This document shows positions 1 to 8,194 of a stretch of DNA of 64,000 nucleotides, in pieces. Under the pieces are notes generated by a model. It saw only the letters and a program-made list of their open reading frames with translations, did not search any database and was not told the origin of the DNA. Numbering within the stretch: position 1 is the stretch's first letter; the number at the start of each line of letters is the position of its first letter. This DNA is from Actinomycetales bacterium (GTDB lineage Bacteria > Actinomycetota > Actinomycetes > Actinomycetales > Microbacteriaceae), in the NCBI GenBank assembly GCA_017308515.1, contig JAFKEN010000005.1:1-64000 (forward strand), read 5' to 3'. The translations under genes were made by a program, and so were the position numbers.

Positions 1-2
1 TG

Positions 3-86
3 AAAGGCGCCAGCTACCGACTCCGCGGACGAGGCATCGACAGCCTCCCCAGCATCCGCACCACCACCGATGACACACCTAGCTAG
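3..86 (+). CDS. C-terminal end of an unidentified protein (partial)
   Basis: A reading frame open from the window edge ends at a TAG at 84-86 and gives 27 residues, starting KGASYRLRGRGIDSLPSIRT. The basic, Gly/Arg-rich start could be the end of a winged-helix or nuclease-like protein, but too little is present to assign a family. A short hairpin (GAACGC at 111-116, GCGTTC at 122-127) lies 25 nt downstream and could mark the end of the transcript. It may also be a chance open frame. Confidence 0.3.
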   Translation, partial: KGASYRLRGRGIDSLPSIRTTTDDTPS

Positions 87-154
87 ACTGCCCGCAACCG
101 TTCACTTTTCGAACGCCGAAAGCGTTCAGAATTCGAGCGCCGCCGACACGATTC

Positions 155-249
155 GGCAGGGCGGAGCCGGGCAGGGCGGAGCCGGGCAGGGCCGGGCAGG
201 GCCGAGCCGGGCCGAGCCGGGCCAGGGCGGGCCGGGCCGGGCCGGGCCG
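155..249. repeat. Degenerate GC-rich tandem repeat
   Basis: About 95 nt of short, imperfect units built from GGGCAGGGCGGAGCC, GGGCCGAGCC and GGGCCGGGCC. The unit is 5-15 nt and decays into pure GGGCC repeats at the right end. It lies outside any convincing gene. It could arise by slippage and is also prone to assembly error. Confidence 0.7.
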
Positions 250-284
250 AAACGTCCCGCGTCGGGGTGCGGAAGGGGCAATTC

Positions 285-357
285 GACGATGTCGAACGAT
301 CTCGACACTCGCATCGCGAGAGGCGGGCCCGCCGTGTCGAGATCGTTCGACATCGTC
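285..357. repeat. Perfect 24-bp inverted repeat with 25-nt spacer
   Basis: Left arm 285-308 (starts GACGATGTCGAACGATC) is the exact reverse complement of the right arm 334-357. The spacer ends in its own 12-bp palindrome, GGCGGGCCCGCC (322-333). Such a structure could form a very stable hairpin or cruciform. No T-tract follows, so a classical intrinsic terminator is not obvious. It might be a terminator for the gene ending at 86, a small inverted-repeat element or a protein-binding site. Confidence 0.75.
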
Positions 358-487
358 AGAAGGGAACACCTCGCCCCGGTCGGGACGGCCGCGTGTGCAC
401 GCCACGCACCTGCGTCGCGCCGGCGCGACCCGATCACCGCAGGCCGCTCCCCGCCGCCCGTGCCCGACGCCGTACCCTGGAGGGCTG

Positions 488-3400
488 ATGTCCCTCGCCC
501 TGCCCGCGATCACGTACCCGCCCGAGCTGCCCGTCAGCGCGGCACGGGACGAGCTGGCGCGTGCGCTCGCCGCGCACCAGGTGGTCGTCGTCGCGGGGGC
601 CACCGGATCCGGCAAGACCACCCAGCTGCCCAAGATCCTGCTCGAGCTGGGGCGCGAGCGCATCGGCCACACCCAGCCGCGGCGCATCGCCGCGCGCAGC
701 GTCGCGGAGCGGATCGCCCACGAGCTCGGCGTCGAACTCGGCGGCCTCGTCGGCTACCAGGTGCGCTTCGACGACCGGGCCGGCCGCGACACCGCCGTCA
801 AGGTCATGACCGACGGGGTGCTGCTGGCCGAGATCCACCGCGACCCCGAGCTGCGCCGCTACGACGCGATCATCATCGACGAGGCCCACGAGCGCAGCCT
901 CACGATCGACTTCCTGCTCGGCTACCTGAAGCGGCTGCTCCCCCGTCGGCCCGACCTGAAGCTCGTCATCACGAGCGCGACCATCGACCCGGAGAGCTTC
1001 GCGCGGCACTTCGCGGACGCCGAGGGCGAACCCGCCCCCGTCGTCGAGGTGAGCGGGCGCACCTACCCGGTCGAGATCCGCTACCGTCCACTCGTCGGTG
1101 CCGACCGGCTCGCCGCCGAGGTCGCCGAGGCCGGCCTCGACCCCGCCGAACTCGACCCCGCCGACTGGGAGCAGCTCGACGACGAGGGTGCGAGCGCCGA
1201 CGACCGCGACGTGCTCGAAGGCATCCGCGCGGCGCTCGACGAGCTCCGGCGCGAGGAGCCGGGCGACGTACTGGTGTTCCTCTCCGGCGAGAACGAGATC
1301 CGCGACGCGCAGGAGGCTCTCACCGGCCGCCCCGGCACCGAGGTTCTCCCGCTCTACGGGCGGCTCTCCGCCGCCGACCAGCACCGCGTGTTCGACACCG
1401 CGCGCGCCCCCGGCGTGCGCACGCGCGTCGTGCTCGCCACCAACGTCGCCGAGACGAGCCTGACCGTGCCGGGCATCCGCTACGTGATCGACGCCGGAAC
1501 CGCGCGCATCTCGCGCTACGCCCCGCGCGCGAAGGTGCAGCGACTGCCGATCGAACCCGTCTCGCAGGCGAGCGCGGCCCAGCGCGCCGGGCGGGCGGGG
1601 CGCACCAGCCCGGGGATCGCGATCCGCCTCTACAGCGAAGCCGACTTCGCCCGCCGCTCGGCCTTCACCGACCCCGAGATCCTGCGCACCGACCTCGCCG
1701 CCGTGCTGCTGCAGATGCTCGCGCTTGGCCTCGGCGAGCTCGCCGAGTTCCCCTTCCTGCAGCCGCCCGACTCCCGCGGCGTGCGCGACGCGAACGAGGT
1801 GCTGCTCGAGCTCGGCGCGATCGCGGTCGACCCGGTCAGCGGCGGCACCCGCATCACCCGGATCGGCCGCGACCTCGCGCGTCTGCCGGTCGACCCGCGG
1901 TTCGGCCGCATGCTGATCGAGGCGGGGCGGCGCGGGGTGGCGCGCGCCGTCGCGGTGATCGTCGCGGGCCTCTCGGTGCAGGATCCGCGCGAGCGCCCGC
2001 TCGAGAGGCGGCCCGAAGCCGACGCCGCCCACGCGCGCTTCGCCGATCCTCGCAGCGACCTCATCACGCTCTGGAACCTCTGGCGCCACCTCGGGCAGCG
2101 CCGCGCGGCGCTCTCCGGCACGGCGTTCCGCCGCGAGCTCAAGCGGGAGTACCTGCACTACCTGCGCGTGCGCGAGTGGCAGGACCTCGTGCGCCAGCTC
2201 GAGCGCGCCGGGCGAGAGGTGCGCCTCGACCTGCGCGCCCCGGCCGGCGGCGACGCCGACGGCCCGGCACCCGACGCCGACGGCCCGGCACCCGACGCCG
2301 ACGCGATCCACCGGGCCGTGCTGTCGGGGCTGCTGTCGCGCATCGGCGTCGTCGACGAGCAGAGCGCCGCCCGCGCGCGCGATGCCCGCCAGGCCGGCCG
2401 CGACGCGGGCCGCGAGGCGCGCGCCGCCGCCCGGCGCGGCGCGGAGTACCTCGGGGTGCGCGGGCGGAGGTTCCGCATCTTCCCCGGCTCGGCGCTGGCG
2501 AAGAAACCCCCCGCCGCGGTGATGGCCGCCGAACTCGTCGAGACGAGCGAGCTCTTCGCCCGCACCGTCGCCGCGATCGACCCGGCGTGGGCGGAGGAGC
2601 TCGCCGGCGACCTCGCCCAGCGCAGCCACAGCAACCCGCGCTGGGATGCGCGCCAGGGCCGCGCCGTGATCGACGAGAGGGTCGTGCTGTGGGGCGTGCC
2701 GCTCGTCCCTCGCCGCCGGATCGCGCTCGCGCGCCTCGACGCGGCGCACGCCCGCGAGCTGCTGATCCGCGAGGGGCTGCTCGGCATCGGCCGCGACGAC
2801 GAGCGCGACGAGCGGCTCGCGCGCAGCGGAGCGGGCGGCTCGACGGGCTGGCCCCACGACACGAGCCGCGACCGGCTGTTCGAGTTCCTGCGCGAGAACG
2901 CGCGACTGCGCCGCGAGCTCGCCGCCGTCGAGGAGCGCGAGCGCCGCCGCGACCTGCTCGCCGACGACGAGACGATGGTCGCCTTCTACGAGGCGCGGAT
3001 CCCCGCCGACGTCACCGACACCCGCGCCTTCGAACGCTGGTGGCGCTCCGCCCGCGCCGAGACCCCCCGGCTGCTGACCGCGACCCGCGAGGATCTGCTC
3101 GGCGCCGAGGAGAGCGTCGCCGACGCGCACGACTTCCCGACCGAGTGGGTGCAGGGCGCGGCGCGGCTGCGACTCGCCTACCGCTTCGAGCCCGGCGCCG
3201 ACGACGACGGGGTGACGGTCGAGATCCCGCTCGAGCTGCTGCCCACGATCGAGCCGCGCGGATTCGACTGGCTCGTGCCGGGGCTGCGCGAGGAGCTCGT
3301 GACGGCGCTGCTCAGAGCGCTGCCGAAGGCGATCCGCCGCCACGTGGTGCCGGCCGGCGAATGGGCCCGGCGCCTGCTGCCCGAGCTGCCCGAGCGCGCC

Positions 3401-4486
3401 GACACCCCGATCGGCGAGGTGCTCGGCCGCGCGATCCGCGCGGGTGCGCAGGTGCCGGTCGCGCCGGACGACTTCGAGTGGGAGCGGGTGCCCCCGCACC
3501 TGCGCATGACCTTTGCCGCCGTCGACGCCCGCGGGCGCCGGGTCGGCACGAGCCGCGACCTCGGCGCGCTGCAGGAGCGCTTCGCCGAACGCGCTCGGCG
3601 CACCGTCGCGCAGGTCGTCGCGGCGGATCCGCAGCCGACGATCGAGCGCGCCGGGATCACCTCGTGGGATCTCGGCGACCTGTCCGAGGCCGTCGAATCC
3701 CGCGGGGTGCGCGGCTACCCGGCGCTCGTCGACGAGGGGCGCAGCGTCGCGCTGCGCGTGCTGACCGACCCCGACGAGGCCCGCCGTCGGCACGTGCGCG
3801 GGGTGCTACGGCTGCTCGCGCTCACCGTCCCCTCCCCCGCGGGCTACGTGCGCGCGCACCTCACCGACGCCGAGAAGCTCGCGCTCGCCGCGAGCCCCTA
3901 CGCCAGCGTCAACGAGCTGTTCGACGACGCGCTGCTCGCGGCCCTCGCCGCCGGCGCCGCCGGGCGGGCGCCGCGGGACGCCGCGGGGTTCGACGCCCTG
4001 CGCGCCGAGGTCTCGGCGGGGCTCGTCGACGGCGCGTTCGACATCGTGCGGCAGGCGAGCGGCATCCTGCGGCGCGCCCGCGAGGTGGATCGCGCGATCG
4101 CCGCCCTGCCCGCCCTCACCCTGATGCCCGCCCTGACCGACGCGCGCGCCCAGCTCGCGGGGCTCGTGCCGCGCGGATTCCTCGGCGCCGCACGCCCGCG
4201 GGATCTGCGCCGCCTGCCCGTCTACCTCGACGCGCTGCAGCACCGGCTCGCGAAGCTGCCCGAGAACCCCGGCCGCGACCGCACCGCGATGACCGAGGTC
4301 GAGCAGGCGCTCGCGCTGTACCGCGACGCCGGTGGCGCGATCCCCGTCGACCCGGCGGCGCCCGAGCGGCTCGTCGAGGCGCGCTGGATGCTCGAGGAGC
4401 TGCGCGTCTCGCTCTTCGCGCAGCAGCTCGGCGCCGCGGGCCCAGTCTCGGTGCCGCGCATCCGCAAGGCCCTCGCGGGCGGCTGA
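488..4486 (+). CDS. hrpA: ATP-dependent RNA helicase HrpA (DEAH-box)
   Basis: 1332-residue DEAH-box RNA helicase, close to the family's usual 1300 residues. Visible motifs are Walker A GATGSGKTT (37-45), DEAH (131-134), SAT (ITSATIDPESF) and motif VI QRAGRAGRT. The second half matches the long C-terminal region (DUF3418 type) typical of bacterial HrpA. The ATG at 488 is preceded by GGAGG and follows a TACCCT box (473-478); the upstream in-frame extension is not needed. An exact in-frame duplication encoding DGPAPDA twice lies around 2257-2296, in a linker. The family is implicated in mRNA processing and rescue of stalled ribosomes. It stands alone here. Confidence 0.93.
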   Translation: MSLALPAITYPPELPVSAARDELARALAAHQVVVVAGATGSGKTTQLPKILLELGRERIGHTQPRRIAARSVAERIAHELGVELGGLVGYQVRFDDRAGRDTAVKVMTDGVLLAEIHRDPELRRYDAIIIDEAHERSLTIDFLLGYLKRLLPRRPDLKLVITSATIDPESFARHFADAEGEPAPVVEVSGRTYPVEIRYRPLVGADRLAAEVAEAGLDPAELDPADWEQLDDEGASADDRDVLEGIRAALDELRREEPGDVLVFLSGENEIRDAQEALTGRPGTEVLPLYGRLSAADQHRVFDTARAPGVRTRVVLATNVAETSLTVPGIRYVIDAGTARISRYAPRAKVQRLPIEPVSQASAAQRAGRAGRTSPGIAIRLYSEADFARRSAFTDPEILRTDLAAVLLQMLALGLGELAEFPFLQPPDSRGVRDANEVLLELGAIAVDPVSGGTRITRIGRDLARLPVDPRFGRMLIEAGRRGVARAVAVIVAGLSVQDPRERPLERRPEADAAHARFADPRSDLITLWNLWRHLGQRRAALSGTAFRRELKREYLHYLRVREWQDLVRQLERAGREVRLDLRAPAGGDADGPAPDADGPAPDADAIHRAVLSGLLSRIGVVDEQSAARARDARQAGRDAGREARAAARRGAEYLGVRGRRFRIFPGSALAKKPPAAVMAAELVETSELFARTVAAIDPAWAEELAGDLAQRSHSNPRWDARQGRAVIDERVVLWGVPLVPRRRIALARLDAAHARELLIREGLLGIGRDDERDERLARSGAGGSTGWPHDTSRDRLFEFLRENARLRRELAAVEERERRRDLLADDETMVAFYEARIPADVTDTRAFERWWRSARAETPRLLTATREDLLGAEESVADAHDFPTEWVQGAARLRLAYRFEPGADDDGVTVEIPLELLPTIEPRGFDWLVPGLREELVTALLRALPKAIRRHVVPAGEWARRLLPELPERADTPIGEVLGRAIRAGAQVPVAPDDFEWERVPPHLRMTFAAVDARGRRVGTSRDLGALQERFAERARRTVAQVVAADPQPTIERAGITSWDLGDLSEAVESRGVRGYPALVDEGRSVALRVLTDPDEARRRHVRGVLRLLALTVPSPAGYVRAHLTDAEKLALAASPYASVNELFDDALLAALAAGAAGRAPRDAAGFDALRAEVSAGLVDGAFDIVRQASGILRRAREVDRAIAALPALTLMPALTDARAQLAGLVPRGFLGAARPRDLRRLPVYLDALQHRLAKLPENPGRDRTAMTEVEQALALYRDAGGAIPVDPAAPERLVEARWMLEELRVSLFAQQLGAAGPVSVPRIRKALAGG

Positions 4487-4535
4487 GCTGACGTTCTGAG
4501 CGGCCGATCGAACCCGGTCGGCGTACGCTGACCGG

Positions 4536-5078
4536 ATGACGGCCCCCGCTCCGGCACGCGAGAGGCTCCGCGAGGCGGGGCGGCGCATCTTCCTCGAGCG
4601 GGGCTTCGCGCGGGCCTCGGTGCGCGACATCGCGGCCGCCGCGCAGGCCGACCCGGCCCTCGTGATCCGCTATTTCGGATCGAAGGAGGGGCTCTTTCTC
4701 GACGCCCTGCGGGTCGAGTTCGAGCTGTCCCCGCTGCTCGAGGGCCCGGTCGAGGGGCTCGGCGCGCGCATCGTCGAGGCGGTGCTCGCCGACGAGGACG
4801 ACATCCGCGGCGTGTTCCTCGCCCTCATCCGGGCGAGCGAGGTGGGCGACGTGTCGTCGCGGCTGCGCGCCGCCCACGAGGAGACCTTCGTCGCTCCGCT
4901 GCGCGCGCGCCTCGACGGACCGGATGCCGACCTGCGCGCGCGCATGGCCGCGGCCCTCGTCGGCGGGCTGCTCTACTCGGCCTGGATCGTCGGGGACGAG
5001 CCGCTGCGCGCCGGCGGCGACCTCGTGGTGCGCGAGTACGGCGCCGCCCTGCAGCGCCTGCTCACGCCGCCCCGCTGA
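4536..5078 (+). CDS. TetR/AcrR family transcriptional regulator
   Basis: 180-residue repressor. The N-terminal HTH is clear (RIFLERGFARASVRDIAAAA, then LVIRYFGSKEGLF, the TetR recognition-helix signature at about 15-55), followed by an all-helical ligand-binding domain. The ATG at 4536 is 6 nt after a TACGCT box (4524-4529), so the mRNA is probably leaderless. The gene precedes an SDR gene in the same orientation, with a palindrome (5173-5187) between them that is a likely operator. The inducer is unknown; the pairing suggests control of the SDR. Confidence 0.85.
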   Translation: MTAPAPARERLREAGRRIFLERGFARASVRDIAAAAQADPALVIRYFGSKEGLFLDALRVEFELSPLLEGPVEGLGARIVEAVLADEDDIRGVFLALIRASEVGDVSSRLRAAHEETFVAPLRARLDGPDADLRARMAAALVGGLLYSAWIVGDEPLRAGGDLVVREYGAALQRLLTPPR

Positions 5079-5172
5079 CGGCCCCGGCCCCGGCACCGGC
5101 ACCGGAGTCCGGTCGGCGCCCGAGCCGAGACGACCCACGGGACCATCGGCCTTGCGCGGGCCCTCGTCACGG

Positions 5173-5187
5173 GTCAACACTGTTGAC
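5173..5187. promoter_or_regulatory. Operator-like palindrome GTCAAC-act-GTTGAC
   Basis: Perfect 6+3+6 inverted repeat, with the right arm overlapping a consensus -35 hexamer TTGACA (5184-5189), 41 nt before the SDR start. A repressor bound here would block RNA polymerase. The TetR protein encoded immediately upstream is the obvious candidate; this is inference from position. Confidence 0.5.
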
Positions 5188-5227
5188 ACGCCCGCAGGGT
5201 GCGGGTCTCGAAGGAGAGGAATCCGCC

Positions 5228-6034
5228 ATGCAGATCGCCGACAAGGTCTTCGTCGTCACCGGCGGCGGCAACGGGATGGGCCGCGAGGTGACGCTCGGAC
5301 TGCTCCAGCGTGGCGCCCGAGTCGCCGCGCTCGACCTCAGCGAGGCGGGGCTCGCCGAGACCGTCGGCCTGGCCGGCGCCCCCGAGGGCCGCCTGACCAC
5401 CCACGTCGTCAACGTCACCGACCGCGCCGCCGTCGAGAAGCTGCCCGCCGAGATCGAGAAGGCGCACGGCGCCGTCGACGGCCTGCTCAACGTCGCCGGC
5501 ATCATCCAGCCCTTCGTCAAGGTGCAGGATCTCGACTACGCGGTCATGGAGCGCGTCATGAACGTCAACTTCTGGGGCGTCGTGCACACCATCAAGGCGT
5601 TCCTGCCGACGCTGCTCGCCCGGCCGGAGGCGGCGATCCTCAACGTCTCGAGCATGGGCGGGTTCCTGCCGGTGCCCGGCCAGGCCTTCTACGGCGCCTC
5701 GAAGGCGGCCGTGAAGCTGCTCACCGAGGCGCTGTTCGCCGAGATGCAGGGCACCAACGTGCACGTCACGGTCGTGTTCCCGGGCGGCGTCGGCACCGAC
5801 ATCACGAAGAACTCGGGTGTCGACATGCCGAACATGGATCCCGAGATGATGGCCAAGGCGCCCAAGACGACGACGCCGGCCGACGCGGGCCGCCAGATCA
5901 TCGAGGGCCTCGAGAAGGGCGCCTACCGGGTGCGGATCGGCGGCGACGCCCGCTTCATGGACCGCTTCTCGCGGTTCGCCCCGCGTCGCGCGACGCTCCT
6001 CATCGCGAACCAGATGAAGTCGCTACTGGGCTGA
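5228..6034 (+). CDS. Short-chain dehydrogenase/reductase (SDR)
   Basis: 268-residue classical SDR with a Rossmann glycine motif (TGGGNGMG at about 11-18), an NVAG motif after the fourth strand, and the catalytic YxxxK (YGASK) preceded by the Ser of NVSSMGG. It uses NAD(P)(H) to oxidise or reduce an alcohol/carbonyl; the substrate is not deducible. The ATG at 5228 has a strong AAGGAGAGGA ribosome site just upstream, which decides the start. It lies downstream of the TetR gene and converges on the rhodanese gene, leaving 27 nt between them. Confidence 0.85.
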   Translation: MQIADKVFVVTGGGNGMGREVTLGLLQRGARVAALDLSEAGLAETVGLAGAPEGRLTTHVVNVTDRAAVEKLPAEIEKAHGAVDGLLNVAGIIQPFVKVQDLDYAVMERVMNVNFWGVVHTIKAFLPTLLARPEAAILNVSSMGGFLPVPGQAFYGASKAAVKLLTEALFAEMQGTNVHVTVVFPGGVGTDITKNSGVDMPNMDPEMMAKAPKTTTPADAGRQIIEGLEKGAYRVRIGGDARFMDRFSRFAPRRATLLIANQMKSLLG

Positions 6035-6061
6035 ATCGGCCGCCGGCGCCGGTCCGCAGGC

Positions 6062-6973
6062 TCAGCCCGGATCGGCGCCGGTCGCGACCGGCCGGCCCGG
6101 CGTGTTCGACCACGCCGACCACGAGCCGGGGTAGAGCGCCGCGGCGACGCCCGCGACCTCGAGCGCGAGGACCTCGTGCGCCGCGGTCACCCCGGAGCCG
6201 CAGTAGACCCCGACCGCGGGGCCGTCGGGTTCCGCGCCGAGCCCGGCGAAGCGCGCGCGCAGCGCGGCCGGGTCGAGGAACCGGCCGTCGGCGCCGAGGT
6301 TGCCGACGGTGGGAGCACTGACGGCACCGGGCACGTGCCCCGCGACCGGGTCGATCGGCTCCGTCTCACCGCGGTACCGCTCCGCCGCGCGCGCGTCGAC
6401 CAGCACCCCCGTGCGGGCGAGCCCGGCGGCGGAATCGGCGTCGAGCACCGGCATGGCCCCGAACGCGATCGGGATGCCCGCACTCGCCTGGTCCGGACCG
6501 CCTGGCCCCGTCTCGAGCGCACCCCCGGCCGCGCGCCACGCCGCGAGCCCGCCGTCGAGCAGGCGCACCGCGCCCACCCCCGCGTGGCGCAGCAGCCACC
6601 ACGCACGCGCCGCCGCGAGCCCCCCAGAGTCGTCCATCACGACGATCGGGTCACCCGCGCGCAGGCCCCAGCGCGCGGTCGCGCGTTGCAGCCGCTCGGC
6701 GCTCGGGAGCGGGTGGCGACCCTCGTGCGCCGGGCGGCCGGGTTCGGCGAGCTCCGTCGCGAGATCCACGAAGACCGCGCCGGGTACGTGGGCCGCGGCG
6801 AAGTCCGCGGGGCCGAGGCCCGGTCGATCGAGCGACCAGCGCACGTCGAGCACGTGCACGGGCGCCGCGGAGCCGAGCAGCGCCGCGAGTTCGGCCGCGG
6901 TCACGAGCGGCGACACCCCTCCACCGGGCGGAGCGCCCTCGGCGGCGGAGGAGGCGGGCGGCGACGGGGTCAT
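6062..6973 (-). CDS. Tandem-rhodanese sulfurtransferase
   Basis: 303 residues with two rhodanese domains. The N-terminal inactive copy contains VLDVRWSLDRPG and VVMDDSGG, with Asp in place of the catalytic Cys. The C-terminal active copy carries VYCGSGVTA, whose Cys forms the persulfide. This layout and length match thiosulfate/3-mercaptopyruvate sulfurtransferases. The CGSGVTA loop is closer to the mercaptopyruvate type than the basic CRKGVT loop of thiosulfate enzymes, so substrate preference is uncertain. The gene lies 34 nt downstream of nrdB on the same strand and may be cotranscribed with it. Confidence 0.85.
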   Translation of the reverse strand: MTPSPPASSAAEGAPPGGGVSPLVTAAELAALLGSAAPVHVLDVRWSLDRPGLGPADFAAAHVPGAVFVDLATELAEPGRPAHEGRHPLPSAERLQRATARWGLRAGDPIVVMDDSGGLAAARAWWLLRHAGVGAVRLLDGGLAAWRAAGGALETGPGGPDQASAGIPIAFGAMPVLDADSAAGLARTGVLVDARAAERYRGETEPIDPVAGHVPGAVSAPTVGNLGADGRFLDPAALRARFAGLGAEPDGPAVGVYCGSGVTAAHEVLALEVAGVAAALYPGSWSAWSNTPGRPVATGADPG

Positions 6974-7007
6974 GAACGCGTCCTCCCGTCGCCGCCCGTG
7001 TCGGAGG

Positions 7008-7997
7008 TCAGCGCTTCGGGCCGGCCGAGGCGTTCGACTCGTATGAGGTGTTCGTCGACTCGAAGAAGTTGACGAGCTGGAGGGTGTCGTTCGCCGTCGC
7101 CATCCACTTCGCCGGGTTCGACACCTTGTACTCCGGCTCGAAGCCGAGCTCCTCGAGGCGCCGGTCGGCGAGGTACTTCACGTACTGGTTGATGTAGGTC
7201 GCGTTGAGGCCCAGGATGCCGCCGGGGAGCAGGTCGTGGTTGTACTGCTCCTCCATCTCGACCGCGTCGAGGATCATCTGCTTGATCTCGGCGGCGAACT
7301 CCGGCGTCTGCAGGTCGGGGTTCTCGTCGAGCACCGTGAGGATCAGGTTGATGCCGAACTTGAGGTGCAGGCTCTCGTCGCGCACGATCCAGTCGACGAG
7401 GGAGCCGAAGTTGCGCAGCAGGTTCCGCTGGCGGAAGCTCAGCGCCACCATGAAGCCCGAGTAGAACCAGATCCCCTCGAGGATGATGTTGTACGCGACG
7501 AGGTTGCGGATGAAGTCCTTCTTGCCCTCGGTCGTCGTGATGTCGAGCTGCTGCTCAGTCATCCGCTTGATGAACCTGACCTCGAACTCCTCCTTGCGCG
7601 CCATCGAGGGCACGTCGACGTGGGAGTTGTAGGCCGCGTCGCGATCGATCGGGAAGGTCTCGAGCACGTACTCGAAGCTCATGCAGTGGTTGGCCTCCTC
7701 CCACATCTGCTTCGCGAGGTAGAGGTGCGCCTCGGGAGCGTTGATGTAGGGGTAGACGCCGAAGGCGAGGGCCTTGTTGACGAGCAGCTCGTTCGGGTTG
7801 AAGTAGCTGATGAGGAACGTCACGGCGTGACGCTCCTCGTCGGTCATCTTCTTGAAGTCCGCGAGGTCTTCGCCGAGCTGGATCTCGTTGGGGAACCAGG
7901 TGTTGGCCACGGCCTGGTCGTACAGCTCCATCGCCCACTTGTAGGTGACGGGCTTGAGCAGCAGGCCTTCGGAGACGCCGGTGCCGAGGATGGACAT
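7008..7997 (-). CDS. nrdB: Ribonucleotide reductase beta subunit, class Ic type (Mn/Fe, Phe for Tyr)
   Basis: 329-residue radical-generating small subunit. The metal ligands are present as Glu70, Glu101, His104, Glu174, Glu208 and His211. The position of the E. coli tyrosyl radical (Tyr122) is Phe108 (EANHCMSFEY), and the first ligand is Glu70 rather than Asp84. Ligand spacing matches both the E. coli (31, 3, 4, 82, 34, 3) and Chlamydia trachomatis patterns. Glu-for-Asp plus Phe-for-Tyr is the hallmark of class Ic subunits, which use a Mn(IV)/Fe(III) cofactor instead of a tyrosyl radical. It is downstream of nrdA in the same orientation. No nrdI gene is present nearby, consistent with a cofactor that does not need it. 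Confidence 0.9.
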   Translation of the reverse strand: MSILGTGVSEGLLLKPVTYKWAMELYDQAVANTWFPNEIQLGEDLADFKKMTDEERHAVTFLISYFNPNELLVNKALAFGVYPYINAPEAHLYLAKQMWEEANHCMSFEYVLETFPIDRDAAYNSHVDVPSMARKEEFEVRFIKRMTEQQLDITTTEGKKDFIRNLVAYNIILEGIWFYSGFMVALSFRQRNLLRNFGSLVDWIVRDESLHLKFGINLILTVLDENPDLQTPEFAAEIKQMILDAVEMEEQYNHDLLPGGILGLNATYINQYVKYLADRRLEELGFEPEYKVSNPAKWMATANDTLQLVNFFESTNTSYESNASAGPKR

Positions 7998-8082
7998 GTC
8001 GGTGACTTTCTTCTTGCGAGGTGTCGGATCCGGCCGGTCCCAGGGCGGCTGACCGGCGCGAATCGACGCCTCAAGGTGGGTT

Positions 8083-8187
8083 CTACTGGCAGCTCTCGCA
8101 CTGCAGATCGTCCATCGGGTCGACGGGCACGTCGTACCCGCCGATGGTGGAGATCGCGGGGGCGGCCGATCCGGGGAGGGAGTTCAT
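8083..8187 (-). pseudogene. nrdA': Out-of-frame C-terminal tail of NrdA (CxxC motif)
   Basis: A 34-residue frame beginning MNSLPGSAAPAISTIGGYDV and ending DPMDDLQCESCQ. The terminal Cys-Glu-Ser-Cys is the redox shuttle normally found at the very end of class I NrdA, where it re-reduces the active site. It lies in a different frame from the 829-residue NrdA, starting 8 nt after that protein's stop. Removing one G from the GGG run at 8201-8203 (CCC on the plus strand) would fuse the two as ...GFGGCETAMNSLPG.... So this is either a real frameshift, a sequencing error, a recoding site or a separately translated tail. Confidence 0.7.
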
Positions 8188-8194
8188 CGCGGTC

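Larger units (their letters stand above)
87..487. other. Gene-free stretch upstream of hrpA
   Basis: No credible gene is seen in these 401 nt; open frames here are GC-driven extensions of frames overlapping hrpA. The stretch holds a small hairpin (111-127), a GC-rich tandem array (155-249), a long perfect inverted repeat (285-357) and the hrpA promoter region, with a TACCCT box at 473-478. Confidence 0.6.

Noticed and set aside
155-249. GC-rich tandem array as a CRISPR or replication iteron
   Set aside because: Unit length is irregular, there is no AT-rich part and no replication gene nearby.
70-4491. A 1473-residue open frame on the plus strand and an 1119-residue one on the minus strand over hrpA
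   Set aside because: Both are Arg/Ala/Pro-rich shadows caused by high GC; the hrpA frame has all helicase motifs and proper codon bias.
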